Assembly (NCBI RefSeq): GCF_003627815.1
Contig: NZ_CP032698.1
Coordinates: 4,526,001 to 4,590,000 of the forward strand
Origin: Streptomyces hundungensis
GTDB lineage: Bacteria > Actinomycetota > Actinomycetes > Streptomycetales > Streptomycetaceae
Length of the DNA: 64,000 nt
Direction: 5' to 3'
Of this stretch, positions 36,070 to 42,800 are shown in pieces; the first letter of the stretch is position 1, and every line of letters starts with the position of its first letter. The notes beneath the pieces were generated by a model. That model worked only from the letters and a program-made list of their open reading frames with translations, was not told the origin of the DNA and ran no database searches. The translations under genes and the position numbers were made by a program.

Positions 36070-36323
36070 CAGTCCTGGTTGCTGTCCTGGTCGTGGCCCT
36101 GGTCGTTCTTGGAGTCGGAGTTCGTGGTCGTGGACGTCTCGGTGCCGGAGCTCGTGCCGTGCTTGCCCATCTCGACCACGAGACCGGTGCGGTCGCGGAA
36201 GACGCCGAGCTGGGTGGCAGGGTTGATGGTGATCGTGGCGTGCGGCCGGTAAGTGGTGGTCGGGTACGGCGCCAGGCGGCCGATTCCCCACGGGCGGGCA
36301 GTGGTCTGCGTAGCGCTCGTCAC
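36069..36323 (-). CDS. Graspetide precursor peptide
   Basis: An 84-residue peptide with the leader signature of putative ATP-grasp-modified RiPPs: ARPWGIGRLAPYP (residues 9-21), then TQLGVFRDRTG and VVEMGKHGT. The C-terminal ~27 residues after GKHGT are Ser/Thr/Asn/Asp rich with one Glu, one Lys and five Asp, so they offer acceptor Asp/Glu and donor Ser/Thr/Lys groups. GTG at 36323 follows AGAGGAGT. It is immediately followed by the ligase. The core region and ring pattern cannot be fixed from sequence alone. Confidence 0.88.
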   Translation of the reverse strand: MTSATQTTARPWGIGRLAPYPTTTYRPHATITINPATQLGVFRDRTGLVVEMGKHGTSSGTETSTTTNSDSKNDQGHDQDSNQD

Positions 36324-36453
36324 GGCTACTCCTCTGGTGAGTGGTTGGACTGTTGGGTGGCGCGGCCGGCCTCGGGGGGAAGCCGGCCGCGCCGGACCGC
36401 CCGGCTCGACCTGTCCAGGGTTGCTCCGGGCGGAGTATGCGGGCGACGCCGCG

Positions 36454-36588
36454 TCAGGCCATGAGCACGGCGTACGCGGCGAGCGGCTCGGCCGCGTCGG
36501 GGTCGCCCTCGCCGTCCTCGGTAGCAACCTCGGTGTCGCTTTCGACGACCTCGGCCTGGTCGGCCTCGGTCTCCGCGATAGCGGGCAT
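36454..36588 (-). CDS. Small acidic peptide, possible second precursor
   Basis: A 44-residue peptide starting at ATG 36588 with GGGGAAGG before it. The first ~35 residues are very acidic (ESDTEVATEDGEGDPD), and the end is hydrophobic (AAEPLAAYAVLMA). It stands 130 bp before the graspetide precursor, with 121 bp before itself, in an otherwise tightly packed operon. It resembles no family I know. It may be a second RiPP-like substrate, a regulator or a chaperone-like partner; function inferred from place only. Confidence 0.5.
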   Translation of the reverse strand: MPAIAETEADQAEVVESDTEVATEDGEGDPDAAEPLAAYAVLMA

Positions 36589-36709
36589 CGCGCCTTCCCC
36601 TTTCTCTCGTCGTTCCCGGCCCCGTTGGGTCGGGACGCCCATCCGCCCGTCGAAACGGGGCTGGGCACCGCCACCGGATGGGCTACCGAGCGTGATGAGT
36701 GCCGGCGCC

Positions 36710-37093
36710 CTAGGAAGCCTCTGCCGGGGGTGGAAGTCCTTGAGAGCAGTTCCGATCGCGGGGCTCCGGGAGGAGGCCGCGCGTAGAAGCTGCTCCGCTC
36801 TGCTGCCGCCCGTTGGAATCCTCGGCGAGGCTGGCCCTTAGACGCTGGAGTGAGCGCTCGGCGTACTTCGGCGAGCCCCACTCCGGCGAGCGTGTCGCCG
36901 CAACCACGTCGCGCAGCCTGTCCAGGCGCCGATACAGCTCACGATGTGCGACGTGCCTGTACCACCACTCCTCGAACCACCAGCACACGAGCCAGAATCG
37001 GTCCTGGAGAGTCGTTCCGGGCGGATGCAGAATCCGCTGCACGTTGCGCTCCTCGTTCGAGAGCACCGGCCTTCGGCGGAGAGTCCTCCTCAT
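36710..37093 (-). CDS. Unknown Trp-rich basic protein of the graspetide operon
   Basis: A 127-residue, basic protein. A Trp/Arg-rich stretch (RFWLVCWWFEEWWYRHV, ~32-48) leads to a helix (ELYRRLDRLRDVVAATRSPEW), with a disordered C-terminal third. No known family is recognised. GAGGT precedes the ATG at 37093. The aromatic segment could be a membrane-surface helix. Confidence 0.5.
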   Translation of the reverse strand: MRRTLRRRPVLSNEERNVQRILHPPGTTLQDRFWLVCWWFEEWWYRHVAHRELYRRLDRLRDVVAATRSPEWGSPKYAERSLQRLRASLAEDSNGRQQSGAASTRGLLPEPRDRNCSQGLPPPAEAS

Positions 37094-37100
37094 CGGCTCG

Positions 37101-37403
37101 CTACCTCGGGGGGAAAGAGGCGAGGGTCAGCGCTACGAGCACACCCATGACGGCCAGGTACGTGTAGAGGACGTGGACGACCACGGGGCACTGCTCGCGC
37201 ATCGCCTTCAGGGCGGCGAACCCGGTCTTGCCCTGGGCCTCGGCGCGGAACCCGAAGGGGGAGATGGACAAGTAAGTTCCCTCGGCCGGCATGTCTGCGC
37301 CGCCCATGTCCTCGGCCATGGCGTCGAAGGCGTCGTAGCGCTCGAAGCGCCTCTTCATGGCCAGGTAGGTGTAGATGCGGCGCGGGTTCCAGAACTCAGG
37401 CAT
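37101..37403 (-). CDS. Small protein with C-terminal membrane helix
   Basis: A 100-residue protein: a basic amphipathic start (PRRIYTYLAMKRRFERYDAF), an acidic middle, and a C-terminal membrane helix (VVVHVLYTYLAVMGVLVALT), so it should be tail-anchored. ATG at 37403 follows AGAGGGG and overlaps the upstream gene by 8 bp. No family is recognised. The anchor could tie the maturation or export of the peptide to the membrane. Confidence 0.55.
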   Translation of the reverse strand: MPEFWNPRRIYTYLAMKRRFERYDAFDAMAEDMGGADMPAEGTYLSISPFGFRAEAQGKTGFAALKAMREQCPVVVHVLYTYLAVMGVLVALTLASFPPR

Positions 37404-38034
37404 GACTGACTGCCCCTCTTTCTGTGGGTGCGGGTGGGTACTGGCGGGGAGAGGGCTCAGGCAGCTCGACCACAGTGACCTTGCACAGTTCACGGATGAG
37501 CTGAGAGGCCAACACGCCGGTTGCAATGGGCCGGTACTGAACGCCCGACACGCCCCAAAGGCGCGGCTGACCCACACGCAGCGGTACGAACTTGCGGGCG
37601 AACGGGCACTGCTCGACCGCCACGTGCGCGCACTGCACGCACAGCGGGGGCATGTTGGTCAGCGAGCCCTCGGGCCACGACGGTGGGTCCTGCGATGTAC
37701 GCCAGTCCAGGAACAGCCAGCCCTCTTCGGTCCGACTCGCGGGCATGGAGCAGACCTGACAGAGCAGGTCGAACATGGCTTCGCGCTGGCGCTCAGGGTC
37801 CATCGAGCTGTAGATCGGGTTGGCCTGGGGTGACCTGTCCTTGAGCGGTGGCCGGTCGGTGCGGGCCCAGAGCACGCCGCCACGGTCGCGGTCGTCGGCC
37901 TGCATGACCTTGTAGGCGAGCCGTGGCCACGGCGCGAAGTCGACCGTCAGGTCGGACAGCGGGGCGGGCAACTCGTCGTCGTACGCAACGACGAATGGTC
38001 TCACGGTGGGGGTGACGGCCGTCTTATTAGGCAC
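37396..38034 (-). CDS. Cys-rich accessory protein, putative zinc-binding
   Basis: A 212-residue protein with two Cys clusters: LLCQVCSMPAS (~91-101) and PPLCVQCAHVAVEQCPF (~128-144), which together could bind zinc or an Fe-S cluster. Around them are Trp/Pro-rich segments (EEGWLFLDWR; RLWGVSGVQYRPIATGV). Proteins like this are common in Streptomyces mobile elements, without assigned function. GTG at 38034; overlaps both neighbours by 8 bp, so it is part of the same operon. Confidence 0.6.
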   Translation of the reverse strand: MPNKTAVTPTVRPFVVAYDDELPAPLSDLTVDFAPWPRLAYKVMQADDRDRGGVLWARTDRPPLKDRSPQANPIYSSMDPERQREAMFDLLCQVCSMPASRTEEGWLFLDWRTSQDPPSWPEGSLTNMPPLCVQCAHVAVEQCPFARKFVPLRVGQPRLWGVSGVQYRPIATGVLASQLIRELCKVTVVELPEPSPRQYPPAPTERGAVSHA

Positions 38035-38581
38035 CGGCTGGTTCCTTCGATTCCGCGGAGGTGTCCCAGCCCTCCCGGGTCAACAGGGAGAGGAGATCCC
38101 GCGCCGTCTGGGCCGCATACCTGGCGTTTGTCCGCGACGGCCGGCGCACGTCGTCGGCTAAGGCCCGCGCGCGGGTGACCATCTCGCGGACTACGACTCG
38201 CCCCACGTCCAACTGCGTCTCCGCCACCTCGGCGAGAGCGGCGAGGTGCCCCTGAAGGGTGAGAAGCGTGGCATCGAGCTCACCGTCCTGCGCCTGGTCC
38301 AGATGGCTGCTCAGCACGTAGTCCGCCGTCTGCTGGATGGCCTCGACGGTGATGCGGACAGGGACGTCGCCGCATTCCGCGGCTTGCTGGCGCCGCATCG
38401 CGTCGAGGAACCGTTTGAGGAGGTCCGTCTCCGGCGCGACCCCCTCGGAAACGGCAAACCCCCGTTCGGGGAGGGGCTGTGTCCAGGCTGATCCGCGCTC
38501 GCGGTTCTCGGCTGGCCCGCGCCACCCCGAACTCCGAGGAACGATGGAGAAGGTCATCCTTCGCTTCGCGTGTCTGGCCAT
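38027..38581 (-). CDS. Helical accessory protein of unknown function
   Basis: A 184-residue protein, mainly helical: ETDLLKRFLDAMRRQQAAE, ITVEAIQQTADYVLSSHL, LLTLQGHLAALAEVAETQLD, then a basic YAAQTARDLLSLLTREGWD. The ATG at 38581 overlaps the stop of the upstream ATPase gene (ATGA). No signal or membrane helix. The pattern of helices resembles a four-helix bundle; no family known to me. Confidence 0.6.
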   Translation of the reverse strand: MARHAKRRMTFSIVPRSSGWRGPAENRERGSAWTQPLPERGFAVSEGVAPETDLLKRFLDAMRRQQAAECGDVPVRITVEAIQQTADYVLSSHLDQAQDGELDATLLTLQGHLAALAEVAETQLDVGRVVVREMVTRARALADDVRRPSRTNARYAAQTARDLLSLLTREGWDTSAESKEPAGA

Positions 38582-38997
38582 CAGGCTCGCTCCCCATCGC
38601 GAAGCTCCGCCCATACGACCTTTCCCCACGGCTCTCGGTCGTAGCCCCAACGCCAGCTCATCGCGTCCACCACAAGGAGCCCACGCCCGCTCTCCTGGCC
38701 GGCGTCGGGGCGTCCCAGCTCCGGCGTGACACGGGACTTGTCGGCGACGCCGATCCGGACCACGCCGCTGCCCGGCCGATGAACGCTGACGCGAACCCAG
38801 CGGCAAGCGGTGTGATTGATGGCGTTGGCGACGAGTTCGGAGACGATGTACAGCCCAGCGTCGACCAGCTCGTCCGCTCCCCATGCATTGAGGGCGGCAG
38901 AGACGAGTAAGCGGGCACGGCGGGCGGACTCCGGCTCGCACGGCCAGGTCTCGGTGTAGCCGGGGGCACCTGTCCCAGTTGGTCGGGCGGCTGTCAT
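38581..38997 (-). CDS. RsbW-like ATP-binding protein (anti-sigma-factor type)
   Basis: A 138-residue GHKL-type ATPase: N box ELVANAINHTACRWVRV, G1-type motif VADKSRVTPELGRPD, and G2 GRGLLVVDAMSWRWGY. Streptomyces contains many such stand-alone ATP-binding domains, often beside XRE-type regulator genes; they may act as anti-sigma kinases. Here it is the first gene of the graspetide operon and faces the XRE gene at 39239. GGAGGGAAG precedes the ATG at 38997. Confidence 0.82.
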   Translation of the reverse strand: MTAARPTGTGAPGYTETWPCEPESARRARLLVSAALNAWGADELVDAGLYIVSELVANAINHTACRWVRVSVHRPGSGVVRIGVADKSRVTPELGRPDAGQESGRGLLVVDAMSWRWGYDREPWGKVVWAELRDGERA

Positions 38998-39022
38998 GGT
39001 CACGGGGCTTCCCTCCGGGGTG

Positions 39023-39058
39023 GAGCGGCTGGCCTTGAAGGGGGGAGGCCGGCCGCTC
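39023..39058 (-). promoter_or_regulatory. Leader hairpin before the graspetide operon
   Basis: GAGCGGCTGGCC (39023-39034) can pair with GGCCGGCCGCTC (39047-39058) over 12 bases including one wobble. It lies directly before the GGAGGGAAG site of the first gene. It could be a regulatory 5' structure; not tested. Confidence 0.35.
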
Positions 39059-39238
39059 TCCTCCATGCAGCGAGCACCGGGGGTGGCGCCTCTTCGCTGC
39101 GGCGGTGGTGGCGAGAGACCAGTGCACCGCCGCCGCTTCGCCCACGACAGGTGATTTCTTCAGATGCCGACGGGGTGACCCCGGTGATTTTTACCTTCGG
39201 GGTGTCGCGCTTGATGGCCGCGCCGCTACCTTGCGGCT

Positions 39239-39868
39239 GTGGGAGTGAACCGCAAGCTCGCTGCGGCTATGGATGCCTGCCAGATAAAGCAGGTGGAGTT
39301 AGCCCGACGCATCAACACGGAGATCGGGGCCCTGACGGGGCGAGAAGGCCACGTCACTGACCGAGACATCCGGAGGTGGCTGGACGGCAAGACTCAATGG
39401 CCGCAGGCCAAGCAGCGGGTGTGCGTCGAGAAGGTACTCGGTCGTTCAGCTATCGACCTGGGCTTCGTTCCCCGGTCCAAGAGCGCAGCACAAGCACCAC
39501 CGGAGGACCCGATGTACCGTCGTACTCTTTTCGCCGCCGCCACCGGAACAGCCGTCGCACTCACAACGGGCGCCGCGCGCCCTCGCCTCGGCCAGAGCGA
39601 CGTGAACCGCTTCCGTGCCGAGTACGCCGAGATCGTCGCGGATGACCAAGCACTCGGCGGTGCCCAGCAGGTCGAGAACCACGCCGTAGAACTGGCCATG
39701 CGAATCAAGTCTTCACTGGCGGCGGGAGGCGCATCTGCCTGGGTGCGGACAAAGCTCTACTGCCTGGCCTCGGACGTCACATGCTCGGCGGCCTTCGCCG
39801 CCATCGACGCTCAAGCCCGAACCCGCGCCCGAATTGGTCTGGACAACAAACAAGGCCCCGGTCGTTGA
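39239..39868 (+). pseudogene. XRE-type regulator, C-terminally truncated, with a TTA codon
   Basis: A 209-residue frame. The N-terminus is an XRE-type helix-turn-helix (LAAAMDACQIKQVELARRIN and VTDRDIRRWLDGKTQWPQ), followed by a Tat/hydrophobic-like segment (RRTLFAAATGTAVALTTGA) and a TPR-like start. Family members normally continue for over 150 residues; here the frame runs into the tRNA-side terminator and stops, ending in IGLDNKQGPGR. Codon 21 is TTA (39299-39301), so translation would need the bldA tRNA. The GTG start has no ribosome site and may be leaderless. Probably inactive or only a DNA-binding remnant; divergent from the graspetide operon. Confidence 0.65.
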
Positions 39869-39878
39869 CCTGGGCCTT
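39852..39878 (-). terminator. Terminator of the tRNA-Gly gene
   Basis: AAGGCCCCGGTC/GACCTGGGCCTT stem with one mismatch and a 3-base loop, 6 bp beyond the encoded CCA of the tRNA gene. It parallels the hairpin at 14033-14059 beside the tRNA fragment. Confidence 0.7.
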
Positions 39879-39883
39879 AGTAA

Positions 39884-39957
39884 TGGAGCGAGTGACGGGA
39901 ATCGAACCCGCGCTCTAAGCTTGGGAAGCTTATGTTCTACCATTAAACTACACTCGC
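39884..39957 (-). tRNA. tRNA-Gly (anticodon CCC)
   Basis: The 71-nt cloverleaf (39887-39957) plus an encoded CCA (39884-39886). The acceptor stem GCGAGTG/CACTCGC, the anticodon stem TAAGC/GCTTA with loop TTCCCAA, and the T-loop region GGGTTCGAATCCC are complete. The anticodon reads GGG codons. Its 3' 44 nt (39884-39927) are duplicated at 14065-14108, so it is the attachment site of the island. Confidence 0.95.
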
Positions 39958-40007
39958 ATGATCATTTCCCCACGGGGAAGCGATCGTTGCTCACTGTACC
40001 CCATGCT

Positions 40008-40036
40008 CGGCCCCCGGCGGATCAAGCCGGGGGCCG
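40008..40036. terminator. Perfect 11-bp hairpin between tRNA-Gly and the next gene
   Basis: CGGCCCCCGGC and GCCGGGGGCCG pair around GGATCAA. It lies between the tRNA promoter and the 40189 gene, and may insulate them. No gene is seen from 39958 to 40188. Confidence 0.45.
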
Positions 40037-40188
40037 TCGCGTTGTGTCGGGGGTGGATCCCCGTGCGGGTGCCGGGAGTTGGGGCGTACCGTGGTGGGCG
40101 CCCGCGGGGTCGGAGTGCCGCGTGTGCCGTCGTCCTGTTCATCCCCTAATGTGGTGTTTTCTCCGTTCACGCTTGTTGGGGAAGGGAC

Positions 40189-40374
40189 TTGAGCGACTTG
40201 ATGGACTCGTTGGAGCGCACCGTCGTCCGCTGCGCCGAAGGGCATGTCTTCGCCACGGATTCGTTTCCGATGCAGCAGCTCGGCTCCGGCCGGATCGGGC
40301 CCGGCCGGCTGATCCGGTGCCCGCGATGCGCGCGGTTGCGTCATGCCGTGCCGGTGCCGGGCGAGCAGCGGTAG
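40189..40374 (+). CDS. Small conserved protein with a zinc-ribbon-like Cys pair
   Basis: A 61-residue protein: [20 protein letters not shown] then [18 protein letters not shown]. Cys-(X2)-His-like and CPRC elements could form a small zinc ribbon. A TTG at 40189 lies very close behind GGAAGGG; an in-frame ATG at 40201 is the alternative, with a long spacing. Conserved before dcd in Streptomyces, as far as I recall; role unknown. Confidence 0.6.
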   Translation: MSDLMDSLERTVVRCAEGHVFATDSFPMQQLGSGRIGPGRLIRCPRCARLRHAVPVPGEQR

Positions 40375-40465
40375 AGGCGAGCAGGGGCAGAGGCGAGGAG
40401 TAGGCCGCAGGCGCGCGGAGTCGTCCGATTGGGGCGGGGCCGTGCGCCTTGCGTATCCTCGGGGC

Positions 40466-41041
40466 GTGCTTCTCTCAGACAAGGACATCCGGGCCGAGAT
40501 CGATGCCGGGCGGGTACGCATCGATCCCTACGACGAATCCATGGTGCAGCCGTCGAGCATCGACGTGCGCCTCGACCGCTTCTTCCGGGTGTTCGAGAAC
40601 CACCGCTACCCGCACATCGACCCCGCCGTCGAGCAGGCGGACCTCACCCGGCTCGTCGAGCCGGAGGGGGACGAGGCGTTCATCCTGCACCCCGGTGAGT
40701 TCGTGCTCGCCTCGACGTACGAGGTCATCACCCTCCCCGACGACCTCGCCAGCCGCCTGGAGGGCAAGAGTTCGCTCGGGCGCCTCGGGCTCGTCACGCA
40801 CTCCACCGCCGGGTTCATCGACCCCGGGTTCTCCGGGCACGTGACCCTCGAGCTGTCCAACGTCGCCACGCTGCCGATCAAGCTGTGGCCGGGGATGAAG
40901 ATCGGGCAGCTCTGTCTGTTCCGGCTGACGTCGTCCGCCGAGGAGCCCTACGGCTCCCAGCGGTACGGCTCGCGCTACCAGGGCCAGCGCGGACCCACCG
41001 CCTCGCGGTCCTTCCTCAATTTCCATCGGACCCAGGTGTGA
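40466..41041 (+). CDS. dcd: dCTP deaminase
   Basis: A 191-residue dCTP deaminase: [16 protein letters not shown], the substrate site [25 protein letters not shown], the catalytic Glu in [10 protein letters not shown], and GQLCLFRL. It converts dCTP to dUTP (or to dUMP if bifunctional) for thymidylate synthesis. GTG at 40466 begins at the conserved N-terminus. The phosphoribosyltransferase follows after 2 bp. Confidence 0.95.
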   Translation: MLLSDKDIRAEIDAGRVRIDPYDESMVQPSSIDVRLDRFFRVFENHRYPHIDPAVEQADLTRLVEPEGDEAFILHPGEFVLASTYEVITLPDDLASRLEGKSSLGRLGLVTHSTAGFIDPGFSGHVTLELSNVATLPIKLWPGMKIGQLCLFRLTSSAEEPYGSQRYGSRYQGQRGPTASRSFLNFHRTQV

Positions 41042-41043
41042 GC

Positions 41044-41550
41044 ATGAACGACCAGAACGACGTGCGCGAGAACCTCACCTACGAGAAGTTCGGCGGGGCC
41101 ATCCGCGAGCTCGCGCAGACCATCGCCGACGACGGCTACGAGCCCGACATCGTGGTCTCCATCGCGCGCGGCGGCGTCTTCGTGGCCGGCGGCCTCGCCT
41201 ACGCCCTCGACTGCAAGAACATCCACCTGGTGAACGTGGAGTTCTACACCGGCGTCGGCACCACGTTGGAGATGCCGGTCATGCTGGCCCCCGTGCCCAA
41301 CGCGATCGACTTCTCCGGCAAGAAGGTGCTGATCACCGACGACGTCGCCGACACCGGCAAGACGCTGAAGCTGGTGTACGACTTCTGCGTCGCCCATGTC
41401 GCCGAGGTCCGCAGCGCCGTCATCTACGAGAAGTCCCACTCCCTCGTGAAGTGCGAGTACGTGTGGAAGCGCACCGACGACTGGATCAACTTCCCCTGGT
41501 CCGTCGAGCCTCCCGTCGTACGGCGTGAGGGCCAGGTGCTCGACGCCTGA
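41044..41550 (+). CDS. Purine-type phosphoribosyltransferase
   Basis: A 168-residue type I phosphoribosyltransferase with the PRPP-binding motif VLITDDVADTGKTL (~98-111) and IARGGVFVAGGLAY upstream. It uses PRPP to convert a free base to its nucleotide; the base cannot be told, though hypoxanthine/xanthine-like enzymes look closest. Two bases after dcd, so the pair is a nucleotide-salvage unit. Confidence 0.85.
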   Translation: MNDQNDVRENLTYEKFGGAIRELAQTIADDGYEPDIVVSIARGGVFVAGGLAYALDCKNIHLVNVEFYTGVGTTLEMPVMLAPVPNAIDFSGKKVLITDDVADTGKTLKLVYDFCVAHVAEVRSAVIYEKSHSLVKCEYVWKRTDDWINFPWSVEPPVVRREGQVLDA

Positions 41551-41569
41551 GCAGCACCCACGGCAACGC

Positions 41570-41604
41570 GAAGGCCCCGCCCGGGGGAACCCGGCGGGGC
41601 CTTC
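41570..41604 (+). terminator. Terminator after dcd and phosphoribosyltransferase
   Basis: GAAGGCCCCGCC and GGCGGGGCCTTC form a perfect 12-bp stem, 19 bp after the stop, between convergent genes. Confidence 0.8.
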
Positions 41605-41613
41605 TGCTCGCCT

Positions 41614-41653
41614 GCCGCGTACGGCTAGGTCCTCGTCCGCCGCGTACGGCTAG
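41614..41653. repeat. 15-bp direct repeat at the Yip1 gene end
   Basis: GCCGCGTACGGCTAG occurs at 41614-41628 and 41639-41653. The second copy contains the stop codon of the Yip1 gene, so the end of that gene appears duplicated downstream. Confidence 0.6.
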
Positions 41654-42603
41654 ATCGTGCCCAGCTTGATCAGCGAGAGCAGCGCGACCAGTTGGATCGC
41701 TGAGGCGCCCAGCGCCTTCGGCCAGGGCAGGTCGTGGGACTTGCTCACCATCGACGTGAACAGCGCGCCGGCCGCCAGCCAGGTCACCCAGCCGAGCACC
41801 TGCACCACGCCGTTGTCGCCGCCCAGGAACAGGGCCAGGAGCAGGCGCGGGGCGTCCGTCAGGGCCATGATCAGCATGGAGAGGCCCACCGTCGGCTGCC
41901 ACGCGCCGTCGCCGCCGAGCTGGCGGGCCATCGTGTGCGTCACCGCGCCCAGGATCAGGCCGCCGATCACGAAGACCACGCCGGTGACGAGGACCACCGG
42001 GACCGCCGTCGCCAGGGTGGTGCTGATGACGTCCTCGCGGGCCTTGTCGAAGCCGAAGATCGCGAGCATTCCGTAGAGGAACGTGATGATCAGCGCCGGG
42101 CCCCACACGGGGTAGTCCCGCATCTGCCAGAACGTCGGGCCCGGCCGCATCACGACGCCGGACACGAGCTCCTTCCAGGGCAGCCGGGGGCCGCTCGGGG
42201 CCGGTGCCGCGCCCGCGCGGTAGGTCGCGCCGTCGCCGTACGGGTCCTCGCCGACGCTGAACGCCTGGGTGTGGCCCGGGTTGTTCGCGTACGGGTCCTC
42301 GGCGGGGGCGTAACCCTGCGGGCCGCCCTGCCCCTGGTAGTACGGGTCGCCGAAGTACTCCGGCTCGTCCTGCCGCGGGTAGGGCTGCCGGTAGTGCGGC
42401 CCGCCGTCACCGTACTGCGGCGGCTGTCCCTGCCCGTAGCCCTGCGGTCGCTGCTGTGCCTGCCCCTGCCCATGCCCGTACTGCGGCTGCTGCCGATCGC
42501 CCGGCCACTGCTGTGCCGGCGCCTGCTGCTGCCCTTGCTGTTGCGGTTGCCGCGGGGGGCGGTTGTTGTCCCGGCCGCCGCGTCCCATCCTGAATCCAGC
42601 CAC
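41650..42603 (-). CDS. Yip1-family membrane protein with Gln/Pro/Tyr-rich N-terminus
   Basis: A 317-residue protein. About 120 N-terminal residues are Gln/Pro/Gly/Tyr-rich, disordered repeats (QQGQQQAPAQQ; YGHGQGQAQQ), followed by LPWKELVSGVVMRPGPTFWQ and five membrane helices of the Yip1 domain. Function in actinobacteria is unknown. The GTG at 42603 (MAGFRMGRGG) or the ATG at 42588 may start it; both lack a clear ribosome site. The exposed N-tail could interact with envelope or divisome partners. Confidence 0.75.
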   Translation of the reverse strand: MAGFRMGRGGRDNNRPPRQPQQQGQQQAPAQQWPGDRQQPQYGHGQGQAQQRPQGYGQGQPPQYGDGGPHYRQPYPRQDEPEYFGDPYYQGQGGPQGYAPAEDPYANNPGHTQAFSVGEDPYGDGATYRAGAAPAPSGPRLPWKELVSGVVMRPGPTFWQMRDYPVWGPALIITFLYGMLAIFGFDKAREDVISTTLATAVPVVLVTGVVFVIGGLILGAVTHTMARQLGGDGAWQPTVGLSMLIMALTDAPRLLLALFLGGDNGVVQVLGWVTWLAAGALFTSMVSKSHDLPWPKALGASAIQLVALLSLIKLGTI

Positions 42604-42800
42604 GAATCGAACGTACCTGTTCCGCCGGGGTGCCAACCGGGGGCGGCCGGAACCGGGCGCCTTTGCGGCTGAGCTGTGACATCCCCCAGGGGGCATCCCC
42701 CAGGGGGCGACGCGAAGCGGCCGGCTCCGCCCCTCGGGCAGAACCGGCCGCTTGCCTGTGCGTACGGGCGCGTACGGGCACGTACGCGGGCACGGCGGTG

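Noticed and set aside
38598..39145. In-frame upstream extension of the 38027 gene
   Set aside because: It overlaps the RsbW-like gene in another frame; the ATGA start at 38581 fits the operon.
14109..39883. Integrase or transfer genes for the island
   Set aside because: Each frame in the island was considered; none shows tyrosine or serine recombinase, FtsK or relaxase motifs.
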